Below the pieces are notes generated by a model. It was not told the DNA's origin, did no database searches, and was given only the letters and a program-made list of their open reading frames with translations. This document shows, in pieces, positions 1 to 11,700 of a DNA stretch of 64,000 bases; position 1 is the first letter of the stretch, and every line of letters begins with the position of its first letter. The DNA is from Camarhynchus parvulus (Eukaryota > Chordata > Aves > Passeriformes > Thraupidae). The position numbers and the translations under genes are program-made. Where the stretch lies: assembly GCF_901933205.1 (NCBI RefSeq), contig NC_044572.1, forward strand, positions 63,584,965-63,648,964, written 5' to 3'.

Positions 1-1429
1 TTTCCTCCTCTCTGCTACTGCAGGTTCCTAGTCTGGAGTTTTGTTTCTTGCCAGATCTAATCAGCTAATACCATGTTTTACAATATTTACTTGTTAGCTA
101 CTAAATTTTGGATTCTCAGGCCAAGGAATGAAGGGACTGAATGCTACATATTTGATTATGTTAAAACTGTCTCTATTTTCATCTGTTTGTGCTAGAGATA
201 TATTTGCCTTGTGAAAGTCAAGAGGCTTACACTTCTCCTGCATCTCAGATAAATATTTTATATCCTTATTTAGATGCAATTTAAAGTATAGCTGACTGTG
301 TTGTCTTAACTTTACGTACTAATGCTTTCTTAGTAGCTCTTACACAGCTTCTATTAGCCTTTAGCCACTCCAGGGCTCTATCTTAAAACACTCTTTCAGG
401 TACATAAACAGTATTGAATGCTAATGCATGCGAATTGTTCCTCATCCACTGACTATCTTAACTGATAGGGACATTATGGAAAAAAATCTGAAACACCACC
501 TTTGAGCAGCTCCTGTTTTTATTATTATTTTTTAATCCTCTGTCACTCCTATTGAATATATGGCTACAGCCTTATAGAATCTATGAACAGTTTAGTGATA
601 AGCATCTTTCATTTTCATCAAACTGGATGTTCAGTGACACCAAGAAAGTGAATTAGTAAGGTATCTTTGCTATGGCTCAGCTTAGACACTCCTAAAGGAA
701 GCTCTCACAATGCAATCACTGACCTGAGCTAAGATTTGGGATAGCACAGTGATGAACATCAGACACAGTAATCTTCTGTGTAAGTTCCTTGCAAAGAGGT
801 CACAAGATCATGCTTAATTTGAGAAAGACAATTTGTATTGCACTATAAATTTAAATAAATAAAACCTACATAATCAAAAAAGCAGTTTAGTGACATCATC
901 TCTGTTTAACAATGTCATTACCAAAGAAAACAGAGAAAGTCTGATTTGTAGTTTTATGAGAAGTATGAAAATCTATAAAGTCAATAAACAGAGCTTTTGT
1001 GTGGTGCAAGGCACCGCTGGAAAAATTAATGCGCAGGTAAAGGATGAAATTTCTGCCAGGAATGAAGCAGCTTTTAGCCTAGCCTGCAAATGAGCATCAC
1101 AGCGATAGTTTGATGTGGTTTTACTGGAGTAACCAAAGCCAGCACTGTGAAAATTATATCCATCTTAGAGCCTGGGTTCCTCTTTGTACTGCTTGTCTCT
1201 CAGAAGCACGTATTAAAGTACCACAAAATGCAACACATGACACCGATCAGCTTCAAACATCTGTTGTGTAGCACATGGAAAAGCACACTACAGAATTTCT
1301 AAGGAAAGCTGCCTTGTAAATTCACAGGAAAGCTTTACTGCTTCTCTTCTGTAGGGAATTCAATTAAAATCAACATTTTTTAAATTAGGAAAAGTCTGTG
1401 TGGAAAGCAGGGAATGGCAGAACTTTGCA
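1..1429. other. AT-rich noncoding sequence, no gene seen
   Basis: The stretch is AT-rich with frequent stop codons in all frames. The longest frames (positions 890-1093 on + and 94-279 on -) are under 70 residues, show no recognisable motif and have no supporting splice or promoter context. I see no transposon end or RNA gene. It is probably intergenic or intronic. Confidence 0.7.
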
Positions 1430-1463
1430 CATACATACACACACACACAGACAGAGACACACA
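1430..1463. repeat. CA-rich simple repeat
   Basis: A short interrupted (CA)n tract with CATA, CAGA and GACA variants. It is an ordinary vertebrate microsatellite. The interruptions suggest it is old and not strongly length-variable. Confidence 0.8.
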
Positions 1464-1587
1464 ATTCCCTGCCCCATGCCCTCTGTAAGACAGGAGTATT
1501 TACATTCCATGACAAACAGCAACAGCAACCAGCTGCCTTTCCCACTGCCCCATCAATCACCCGACAGAGCCTGACGAGGGTATTTCA

Positions 1588-2330
1588 ATGACTGCTTTGC
1601 GAACACAGAAGCCAGGAGCGCTTCCCAGCTCTTTGCTGTCCTCGCTGTCGGTGGCTGTCAGTGCACACAGACAAAGCGTAGCCCTGCACCAGCTCCTCCC
1701 ACCGAGCCTCGCTGCCCAGACCCCAAGGAAGGTGATTCGGGCATGGCTGGGAGCGGGGTGCCGGGAGCCGCCTGAGCTGCGGCCGTGGGCGCTGGCAGCG
1801 AGCTGCAGCTCTGCTACGGGCTCCACCAGTCAGGGGGTCGAGTTACAGCGTGATTCGGATGTGTGGGGCAAAGCAGACCCAGGGGATGGTGTAAGCCGGC
1901 TAAGACGGGAAAGGTGATCGGCCTTGTCACCGCTACAAATTGAAACCATGATGTAAGGGGAGCAGGGACGGTTGCATTATTAATCAATGACAGGGTAGCA
2001 TCTGCCGAGCAGACAAACCCCACCAGTCAAAGTCACGCTCTCTGCCGGCTTTACCGCTCGAGGTAAGCCAGCCAGAGGGTATAATCCCTTCTGACATCGC
2101 TTCCCTGCTCAGATTCCAGGGCAGGCCCTAAACACAAGCAGAACAGATGACAGTTCTGGGCAGGCAGTGTTTCTCAAAGGCGCTTGATAGAACATCTGCA
2201 AATCCCTTGCTCACGGAGGCCGGCCGGGCCGAGGGCAGCACAGCTGGGCCGGGGCTGACCTCGGCCAGAGCCAGCGCTTCCCACTGGCCGTGCCGCTCCC
2301 CGCCTGCCACCCTCTGAATCCACACCGGCT
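1588..2330. other. GC-richer patch with CpGs, possible small CpG island or regulatory element
   Basis: The GC content rises visibly against the AT-rich flanks, and CpG dinucleotides recur around 1735-1810 and again at 2218-2300. Frames on both strands (1588-1917 + and 1557-1826 -) stay open for about 90-110 residues, which the composition alone explains. I recognise no protein domain and no clear splice sites. The patch lies directly next to an AT-rich block with homeodomain-type sites, so a promoter or enhancer role is possible. This is inference from composition only. Confidence 0.35.
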
Positions 2331-2424
2331 TCTCTGATGTCTGAACTAAACTTTTATACCCGTACCATGTGTAATGCAGCAATTTGTTTCCTGATAAGCA
2401 TTTGATATTTATATAACTGTAGAC

Positions 2425-2454
2425 GATAGAGGAGGGGGAAAAAACTCCTCTATC
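2425..2454. repeat. Perfect 10-bp inverted repeat (hairpin)
   Basis: Arms GATAGAGGAG (2425-2434) and CTCCTCTATC (2445-2454) are exact reverse complements around the 10-nt spacer GGGGAAAAAA. The pairing does not extend beyond 10 bp. It could form a stem-loop in a transcript of either strand or be a dyad binding site. Confidence 0.75.
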
Positions 2455-2715
2455 CGAAATAGCTTTATAGATGAGTCGTCTCATTGTCTAACAAGCTTTT
2501 CATTGTTTTTAATTTTCATTTCTCTCCATGGTTCAGGGCACTTTGAAAAAAAAATAAAATCTATTCAGTAGTTTCCCACTCATAATTCAAGGAAGAGAGT
2601 CATGTATTATAATAGAGATAATTAGCTTTGACTGAAAATAATAAGCTTGGCACCAAATATCCCCCACTACTGCACAGAATAACCATTTATTGTCTTATAT
2701 ACTCTCCATCATGCC

Positions 2716-2736
2716 TAATTACTGCAACAGTAATTA
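2716..2736. promoter_or_regulatory. Dyad of two homeodomain-type TAATTA sites
   Basis: TAATTACTG (2716-2724) and CAGTAATTA (2728-2736) are exact reverse complements separated by 3 bp. Each half carries the TAATTA core, so two homeodomain proteins could bind symmetrically. The symmetry is seen directly. Binding is inferred. Confidence 0.4.
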
Positions 2737-2760
2737 CTAACCTGTTGAAAGAACAAAAGA

Positions 2761-5700
2761 AAATGCAACTAGCTCTGCACTGAAATAAGGAGAACATTGC
2801 TGATTCTAATGCAAAGCTCTTGGTTGCCCTCTCTTAGAACACACTCACCATTGAGACCCTTTATCAACACATTTGCCTGTAAGCTCCAGAAAAGGAAACA
2901 CATCCACAAATAGTCTGATTACAGTTGTTAGGTCCCACCCATTTAAGCCAAATGTCTCTTCCTTTGGACTGAAGGAATGGCACTGATGTTTGGATTTCTG
3001 GGAAGTTAAAAAGGCAGTGCCTGTCCCAGGCTGTGTGCTGCAACATTCAGACTTCCATATGCTAGACAGATTTGCTTGCCTACTCTTCTGACCCACCAAA
3101 CCTCTCCCTGGCTGTTATTCTGTCTTGTCTCAACAGACAGGCTGCCAATCATGCCAAAGAAAGAAAATTAACAAATGCAGCCCTTTTTGTTCAATGAATA
3201 ACATGTGCTTACAGGCCTTGAAGTATAATTTTTATCTGCAGAAATCTGTGTTCATGACAGCATTTCTCCCTAGTTCCACTACATCCCACTGTTGCTTCTG
3301 CTTAAATTCAGTCTTGGAGCTTCACCTGTGACAGCTGAGTAAGCCTTGGAAAAAAGGCTTGCAGCAAGCAGCAGCACCAACCCCTTTTGCTACTCAAGGT
3401 CATGAAAGAATCTGTATTTTGGAGAGTGTGTACAGCCACCTAAGAAAGTAGAGGGAAGTGTCATTAGTGTCCTTATGTCCTGTTCCATTCAGGTCCCTGA
3501 ATGGGACCTATCCCTCTCTCTGTATTTGTCAAAAAGACTTGAAGAAAACTGGTGCCTTCCAGATACCATCAATACTTTTCAAAATCCAGTCTGCCACAGT
3601 TGTTATGCTCATTGAATTCAGGAACTGGAACAAAGCCACACAACATATGTGAGCATTCACAGCTAATCAACCCAGCTGAAATTTTAGATATTGAATATTC
3701 TCTGGGAAACTGTTCGCAATCAATCCACAAACGTAAACAACACAACCTCCCACCTCCAAAAACCCCAACAAGCTATAAAGTAATTCATAGAATAAATACA
3801 ACCAAAAAATACAACCTAGAAAACCTCTGAAACAGTAATCTGAAGCACTCAACAAGCATGATTTACATGCACACTCAAATAATGAGACTGATTTAACTCA
3901 GAAGAAGTTGGAGGCTTTTTTTGAGTTCTTGATGTTTTTGCCCCCTGCATTTTGAAGCATTAGAATTTCAGAGCTTTTTTCAGCAGAGTCATGGGGAATA
4001 AAAATTGCGTTTTTCTCCCCAAATTTCAATTAATTGCTTTTTTTTCCTTGGTCCCACAATCCCAGATGATACAAGCTTCAAGGAAAATGCAATGAAGACT
4101 CGCATCTAATAATTGTGTTTTCTTCTTCCACTGGATATGCACTGCTAGAAGGCATTCAAATAAGTGGAGGGACACTCCCAAAATGATAGGAATACCAACA
4201 AATTCACAAGCCATAACACCTGATTATCCCACTGAGAGAGAGAGGGGCATGATGTATTTTTAAAATAAAGGGAAGATTTCATAGTCTAATGGCTGTGTCA
4301 TTGGTGGGTTTGGTATAGTAGAACAGGATAAAGTCACCAATGTTTTTTACAGCCTTTACTTGGCTACAAACACCACATCAATATACTTTTAATAAAAATA
4401 TACACATTTTTCCTCCCTCAAACTCCACTACCTAAATGTAATTTGACGCCAAGTTTTAAGATGTCATCAGTGAATTTAAGAGACACTTATAGCAGGATTA
4501 GAGCATTGCAGCTACTTAAGTTGTAAATGAGAATTTAAAATATCACTAATATTTTCTTGATGAAACATCTTACTATTACTTAACAGTTTAAAAGATACAA
4601 AAAAATATTATGGCATTTACCATTTAGAATAACACAAAATCAAGACAAGGCATCAAAAGCCAATGAAGTTCCATTTTGTCCCACATTAAACTGTTCACTT
4701 ATGGACTCCTTTTGCATGCCACCATAAATTTCCCCTACTAGCTGAAAAAAACCATAATAGCTTCAAGGGGGTTATTCAAAAATTTCCAGTTTTTCCACCT
4801 TCCTGATTCGTTTTGTGTTTAACCGCTTGAATGTATTTCTGCGTTATTTTTCAAGCCACTCTTTTCTGCAATGCATAATACATTATCTAATGGGATCCAA
4901 AAAGAAAAAGAAAAAAAAACTAAAACCCCCACTAATCAATTGTAAGTTATAGGCATTGCTCCAGCCAGAGAATGTTTCTATGGGCTTGCAAAGACAACAG
5001 GTTTTTCATATGTGTAGGATTTATATAGTGTGACTCCGTACTCTTCCGGAAGCTTGCCTTCACACACTCCAACCTTGTTTGCTTTATCCTGCATGAGTCA
5101 CAGTGAAAAAGCACACTTGGGAAAAATATCCAAAGAAAACATGAGCAAACTAGTTAGCTGGAAGTAGGACAGGCCTATGCCAAAACCAGAGACTCAAACA
5201 TATCCGAATTTTGAGAATACAAACTTTAACTTCATATGTATTCCCCATGTCTACAGTAGGTCTCAGAAGATTAATTTGTGTAATTAGTTCTACTTGTAAT
5301 TATGTTGTTTGGTCACTAGTGCCTTTTGGCTGTTTGGATGCTTTCAGGAAAGGAAGTGGTTTCTGGAGACAAAGAAAAATGGAGCATAATTCATTCTGTT
5401 TGGAATTGCTGCTTTCCTTACTAACAAATCCTTCTTTAAGCACTTTGAAAAATCTCCCCACTCTGATTCCCAGAAATACTCAAAAGATGTCAGAAAAATG
5501 ATTCTGACCTACCTCTATGCACATATAAATCTGACTTTTTATTGAACAGACTCTGCATGACCCAAGATGATAAACTTATAAAAAACCTTCAGTTTTGCAT
5601 GCATCCAAACTTTTGGTCAAATGTAAAAGAAAGAGATACAAAATACAGATTTTGCTTTCAATGCAAGTGCTCTCTGCATCTGATGATCTTTTGCCTGAAT

Positions 5701-8700
5701 TTTCTCTTCAAGACTCATACCAGTATCTCTGCTAAAAATCTTATGGTGGCTCTTTTTAGAATGGGTGAGTTATCTGATTATCTGATGCAAATACATTTTT
5801 ATAATCATTCTATTTTATAGCATGAGCCACATACACAGAGTATGTTATAAACTTGTTCTTATACAGAAAAGATTGATATCTATCCAGTCTGAGCAGATTT
5901 TTTGACTTCATCACAAATTGTCCTTTCCCTTTTAGATGCCTTCATTAAGGATATAGGTTTGGCTGCCAAGAGAAACACATTACAAAGAACTTCTCCAAGT
6001 TATAAATGCCTATACAGCTGATTCAACTGGACATACACACCTGGGTATCAAGAATAATGCATGCATCCTTATAGGTAGAAATGAAAGTTCTCACACTCTA
6101 AGTTAATACAGATCCTTTTTCAGAAAATTTTTGTATCTAGGCTCTTCATTTATTTTGGAATGTCTTTAAAATTTCACCCTCTTCTGGCTTTACAACATAC
6201 CCCACATGAATAATGTAATGACTGGACACGTCTCCAGCATTTTATGTGCATTCTTTTACAAAAACTTCAAATGTGATCAGAGGTATTGTAAAACTCTCTG
6301 AACAAAGCCATCAGCTGGTCTGGAACTTAGTCATAATAAAATAAAAAAAACTAAGTGAATCAATATTGCCTCTGTGAAATTCTCTGGCATGTACAAGTAG
6401 TGCTCTACAGTCTTTCTCTACCAGGTAGATCCTCTCACTATGTGTAATTTGGCTTTGACAAAGCTTGGGTGTTGTTTGGCCACCCGATCTTTATTAACTC
6501 ACTCTCTTACTCTGCTGCAGGAAAGGTCAAACATCAGTGCCCTTGGTCAGGTGTATTCAGACTGGTGCATCTTTCCTGACTTAATGCTGCAGCCTGACCG
6601 ATGCCTTTTGCTCTAAGTGCTGGCATTTTTAAGCCAAAATCTGAACAGGAACTCATCAGTATGTAAGGAAACAATGCCATCCCATCAGTTTCTCCAAAGA
6701 GCAGCATACAGGTTTCTTCCATTCTGCTTTGCTGTTTTAACCACAAAGTATTGAAATTTTTGTTGGAAGCACCAAAGGAAAACAACTGTTGCTAGAAATA
6801 CTCAGCCCACATATTTACTGGATTATGAAAATGCTACCTCTGCTGTAATCCATACAGGATTCACAGGCTCCTCCTTCTTCCTAGCATTGCAATCATCTCA
6901 TCCTACATTCTGTTGCAGTCTCTTTTTGCCAGATAAGTCTACTTAGCCAAAATCTTGAAATCATTGCTTGCTCCTTGGCACCAAAAGCAACTCCCACACA
7001 GAATACCCCAGAGCTTAATGTCAAGATTATATAGATATAACAAGGCCTTTACATTTCCCGGCTCTAAACAATACCACTGTAGTCTGACACAAGGACAAGG
7101 GTTTCCATTGTCCTCTGTGAAGAACATTTAATGCTATCCCTTCCTCCTCCAAATGAGAAATCATGTGTTGCTTGATGTCTGACTGGTCATGCCCTAAAGC
7201 AAACACATCTTCCTCGATTAATGCGTCTCTATCAGCCAAGAAAGCCTGGCTGCTGTCACTGGCACTCCTTGACTTCCAAGTGTCCCGAATGAATCATCTT
7301 TCTTATTTCACATCTTATAGTTCTGCAGCTCCTTCAGCTTTAGCTGTCAGCTCAGACATAAGGTCAGCTCTGCACAAAATGACCTGTGTCCATCAAGTTC
7401 ACTGACAGACTTTAAAAACTCACATATCTGGGTCCTTTTCTCAGTTACCAACTAATTTTCGCATTTATGGGTTTGCCTCATCTAAACCAGATAACAAACC
7501 ACCCCCCCAAAATCACTGTCCAGAGTGTAACATCTGATTATGAGGCTGTGAGTTTCCACAGTTCAGTGTACACAGTCTTTGTTTGAAGCCTGGGCTGCTG
7601 TGGCACAGAAAGGGAATTAATACCTCTTTTCCCATGACAGAGTGGTTGCTTCAGGCTACACTAAACACAGCTGAGTAGTGTAGCTTGCAATGAATAAATA
7701 ACTTCAGTGCTGCCAGTCCTATAACTTTCCCATATAGAAACATTCCAGGAAAACTGTTGTTTATCTCCTACATACCTCCAAGATGGTATTTGTATCACAG
7801 TTGTGCCAGAATATCCCAGTTATACACCAATGGGCCCTGTTGTTCACAGACATTTTTACAGTTACATGAAGGGTAGTTGGAGTTAGAGTTTTAATAGATA
7901 CCAAGGACTAACTGCATAAAGGAAGCATGAAGCAGAGAGAAAGATCCTGTGACCCAGAGGTGAAGGAGCTATAGATGGTTTGCTGCACAAGATATATCAC
8001 TTTTACATAGGGATCCTTAAAACTGAAGTTTCTGGAGCTCTGAAGTTTCTGTGTGCAGTGTTCTTGAAAACTCAGATCTGTTATAATAACAGGGATAAAA
8101 ATTTAGTCTACACCTCTCTGTCAGTGGGTCTTAAGCTCCAGCATGCCTAAAGCTTCCCTGAAAACAAAAATTCTGAGTCCAAGACATGTAAATATGTTGA
8201 AAAACTTTTCAATGAGATCAGCAGACTCAGATGAAATCAGCTAAAATTCCCACGCACAGCTTCTGGCCAGAATGATGCCCACCTTGCCTTGGCTATATTT
8301 GCTTTCCTGTACTTTCATGATGTAGGTGAAAGGGAGCAAAGCATGTGCTATGGCCTCCTTGTCTGCCACCTCACCACCTTTTCCAAGTTTCATTCAGAGA
8401 GGGAATACCACTGTACCCAGCAGAAACAGGACCACATGCCTGGAGAAACAGCAGCCTGAAGCACAGCCCACCTTCTGTCTGTGCCCATACCTGTAGTGTG
8501 CTAATCCAGAGCCCACCCAGAAGTCTCTTGATGAAACCACTTTAACCTCAAACCCTGCCTTACCCTTTCTGAGCCAAGCATAAATACTGGTTTCAAAAAG
8601 GGCTTGTTCCTCCCGTGAATGCAAGAGAACAGCTTCAGCAAACAGGTCATCTGGAACTGAGAACGCGGAAACATTGTTTTTGTACTTTCTTGATCTCCAG

Positions 8701-8773
8701 AGTATCTGGGACTTCTGATGCACCAAGAAATAAACTTGTCATTTTAAGCAGCCTTTTAACCCACTGGCTAGAT
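2761..8773. other. Noncoding sequence, no gene seen
   Basis: AT-rich sequence with only short, domain-free frames (all below about 110 residues). I see no CR1 or LTR end, no tRNA or snRNA and no long tandem repeat. A palindromic ETS-like CTTCCGGAAG lies at 5043-5052. A near-duplicate of CTGAAGTTTCT occurs twice around 8024-8050. Neither is compelling on its own. Confidence 0.65.
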
Positions 8774-8795
8774 GGGGTGGGGTGGGAAAAGGGGG
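8774..8795 (+). other. G-quadruplex motif
   Basis: Four G-runs of 4, 4, 3 and 5 bases are separated by loops of T, T and AAAA, which meets the canonical G3+N1-7 rule on the + strand. It is isolated in otherwise AT-rich DNA with no promoter features nearby. The motif is certain. Folding in vivo is not. Confidence 0.6.
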
Positions 8796-11700
8796 TCAAA
8801 ATGGAAGCTGCCTAATGAAAAATCTGTGAGCTCTGACCTTCTGTCTGAAGATGAAAGCTGAGTTGGATGATTTTTCTATAGATGGCATTAAGGCAGCTTT
8901 TAAGGCTACTCTGCTTGAACTCTTGGTTGCACTTTGGTATTGTAAATAACTGCCGGAGGGGGAGTTAAGTGAGTGGAAGTCCAAAAAAGTAAGAAGCGTT
9001 TTCAACAGTGGAGAATATTGATCGTAGTGAGAAACCATTTATGCCCTGAAGGGCCATCAGCTGTCCCTATTCCCCTGGCTCCAGAGCCATATTTAGGTGT
9101 CTAATATGAGTTAATTAACATATTCATTAATAGGTGGGTGGAGTGGTGTCAGTCTCAACAGATAGGGAACACTGACATCAAAATAGACTAATTAACATAA
9201 TTCGAACCCGTCTAAACTCACAATTGATAGCAAACACAGAAACTGCAGCATCATGGAAGACAACTGGCATAAAATCTATTCCATTTGATGTGCTTCCAAT
9301 GCATGGCCAGAAACAAGCAAGTAATATTACCTGACGTGGTCAGTTAATGAATAATTGGCACATAGGAACAGCAGATAATCGATGAAAGGCTTATTCCATT
9401 TTGAACTCACAGTCCCCTGAAACAGTTTAAATCTTATCTAAGGCAGTTCTGGATGATCCTTATATCCTCAGAAACATCTGTAGATAGATCATGGCAATGC
9501 TTTCCACAGGCTTAATACATATTATATAACACTGCGTCACTTGAATCAACTTCAGGTTTCCTGCATCCAATCTTTTCCTCATGTGATTAGAAAAAAATGA
9601 ATAGTTCCAATTCACAGCTTCATACCATTTGTTAATTCAGAGGCAAAAAAACTGAAATTCAGTTGTAGACATGGCCTAAATTCAGAGAGATTCCAAGTAC
9701 TCAGCTCAAGAGCTAGATGCACCTCTTTCACGCTGCTGAGCTCCCAATTGACTGACAATGCCCGAGGAACAGCAGGTCTTACTAGATCATTTTATTACTG
9801 CATGATTTATTCTTGGAAGTCTAGTGTAAGGATGAGCACCTAAAAATAATTTTAAAAAAATTTCTAAAAAATAAAAATTTTTGTCCAAAACTAGCAATTA
9901 AAAAAGCTGCTAGCATTGGATATTGTGAGGGAGCAGTGCAAAGGAAAAGAGAGAGAAAATGGGTCTAAAGTGAGATCCTAGCAAACGGGAATGAAATCTC
10001 ACTTGCTGGCATGCACTTCAGTAAACAGGTTGCATACTATACTCTGCTTCCCCACCATACTCCAATTCAAACGCAGCTCACATACGGAGTGTGAATGTTC
10101 TTGTTCAAATCCCATAAGGTTTTTATTTCCTTTGCTTATTGACAAAACAGTAAAAACACTGTGTTGAACAATTTTGCTACAAGAAAACAGCAGTTTGTCA
10201 GAACGACCGAATAAGGCATACCTCAACTGAAAAAACCACGATGTTATTAGGCAGTGGAATGTAACAGACAAGTTCATTATATGGATACTGAGAGATTTCA
10301 TTATTTTCTCTTAAAAGGTAGCATTTATACAAGTTATACGGTATTACAGGCATACAAAAATTACTTAAAAAGGAAGCAGAGAATGATGTTGAGAGGTTAA
10401 GTGGGGGTATTTCCCTTTATCTACTCAGACAATACAAAGCAAGCTGATACTCAAGGAAACTGAAAGACAGTGAATTTACCAACAACAAAAGGATTATTTT
10501 TTATTCAGTGCACGATAAATAAGCTAGGAAACCTGCAGTCTTGAGACATTATTAAAGCCAAGAGCTTATCAAGATTGAAAATGAGATTTTTGTATATGCA
10601 CACAATAGGAAACTGGCAGTAGCTCAGAGAGGTAGGTTCTTTTGAAAATTTCTGACAAGACCTAGAAGCTAAAGTTCCACCTTCAAAACTAATTTAAGCA
10701 CACAGCAATTACACCCGCTTGAATGAACCCTGCTTTCGTAATTGTCTTCATCATTCAAGGCTGCACTGGTGCTAGGAGCCTCTTAACTCAAACTCACCCT
10801 ACTCTTGTCTGGCCTCTTTAAGTGGAAAACCAAGCTTGCATTCATCTGCTCCTGGTTTTCTGTGAAGCCATAATTTGTGGTGACTACACCTGTTGGAGCC
10901 TCAGGGGGCATGACCAAGGTGGTTGTTCACTGGTAAATTCTTCTCCAAGATACAAGTTCTAGACTCCTATAGAGGCCAGGAAAAAAACTGTGGTTGAAGA
11001 CAGAACTTGGACTCCCACATGCACTGGCAGTTGGCTCTGCATGTATGAAAGGCTTTAAAGGCCATTCTAGATTCCTGCTTTCATTTTTAAACTACTTTGA
11101 CAGAGAAGGGCAAAATATTACCTTGCACAAAATTACCATAAAGTGAGATGAAACATGAATTAGGTACAAAATTCAGCAAATAACAAATTCAGCCAATAAG
11201 TGTAGCATGGATTGTTGCAAAGTATATGCAAATGTATGCTGAGCTCATCAGGCAGTTTCATCTAGTGACGGGTATCCTATTTCAGTAAAGTATTCACAAA
11301 ACTGTTACTTATGCTTATCCCATTTATAAAATACCCAAGCACTTAGGACAATTCATTTCTCCGGCTAAGGACAGGAGACTCCTTATTTGGGAGCATCCCT
11401 TTGCCACTAACCTACTGTCTGTTGCCAGTGTGCTGGGTACCCTCAAACTCTCCTCTTTACTTTGTGTGAATAGACTTTCACTAGCACTAACCATCAGCTT
11501 GCTTTAGTCTGTCACCAGTTCATTTTCTGCCTCTGTCTAAGTAGCAGAATCCAAAGCTCTAGTGAAGCCTCTTGTTTTAGCTACTTGTAAACATTTAACT
11601 GCTTCTTGGGCTAAAGGGCACACAGAGAATGACAGCCAGTGGCCAGAGGATGTGTGTTTAAGGTTCTGTTCTCGCTCCACTAAAGGTGGTTTATGTAAAT

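Larger units (their letters stand above)
2340..2760. promoter_or_regulatory. AT-rich candidate regulatory element with TAATTA sites
   Basis: Three TAATTA cores, the typical homeodomain target, lie at 2619-2624, 2716-2721 and 2731-2736. The last two form a dyad. A 10-bp-arm inverted repeat lies at 2425-2454. The texture (long AT-rich run, no obvious repeat element, next to a GC patch) resembles vertebrate conserved noncoding elements. Conservation cannot be tested here, so the call rests on motif density alone. Confidence 0.3.

Noticed and set aside
5043..5052. Palindromic ETS site CTTCCGGAAG
   Set aside because: A single 10-bp motif in AT-rich sequence with no other promoter feature. Not enough to call a regulatory element.
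9190..9220. tRNA-like T-loop (GGGTTCGAA on the minus strand)
   Set aside because: The flanking bases do not form a T-arm stem, and no acceptor stem or anticodon arm could be found upstream.
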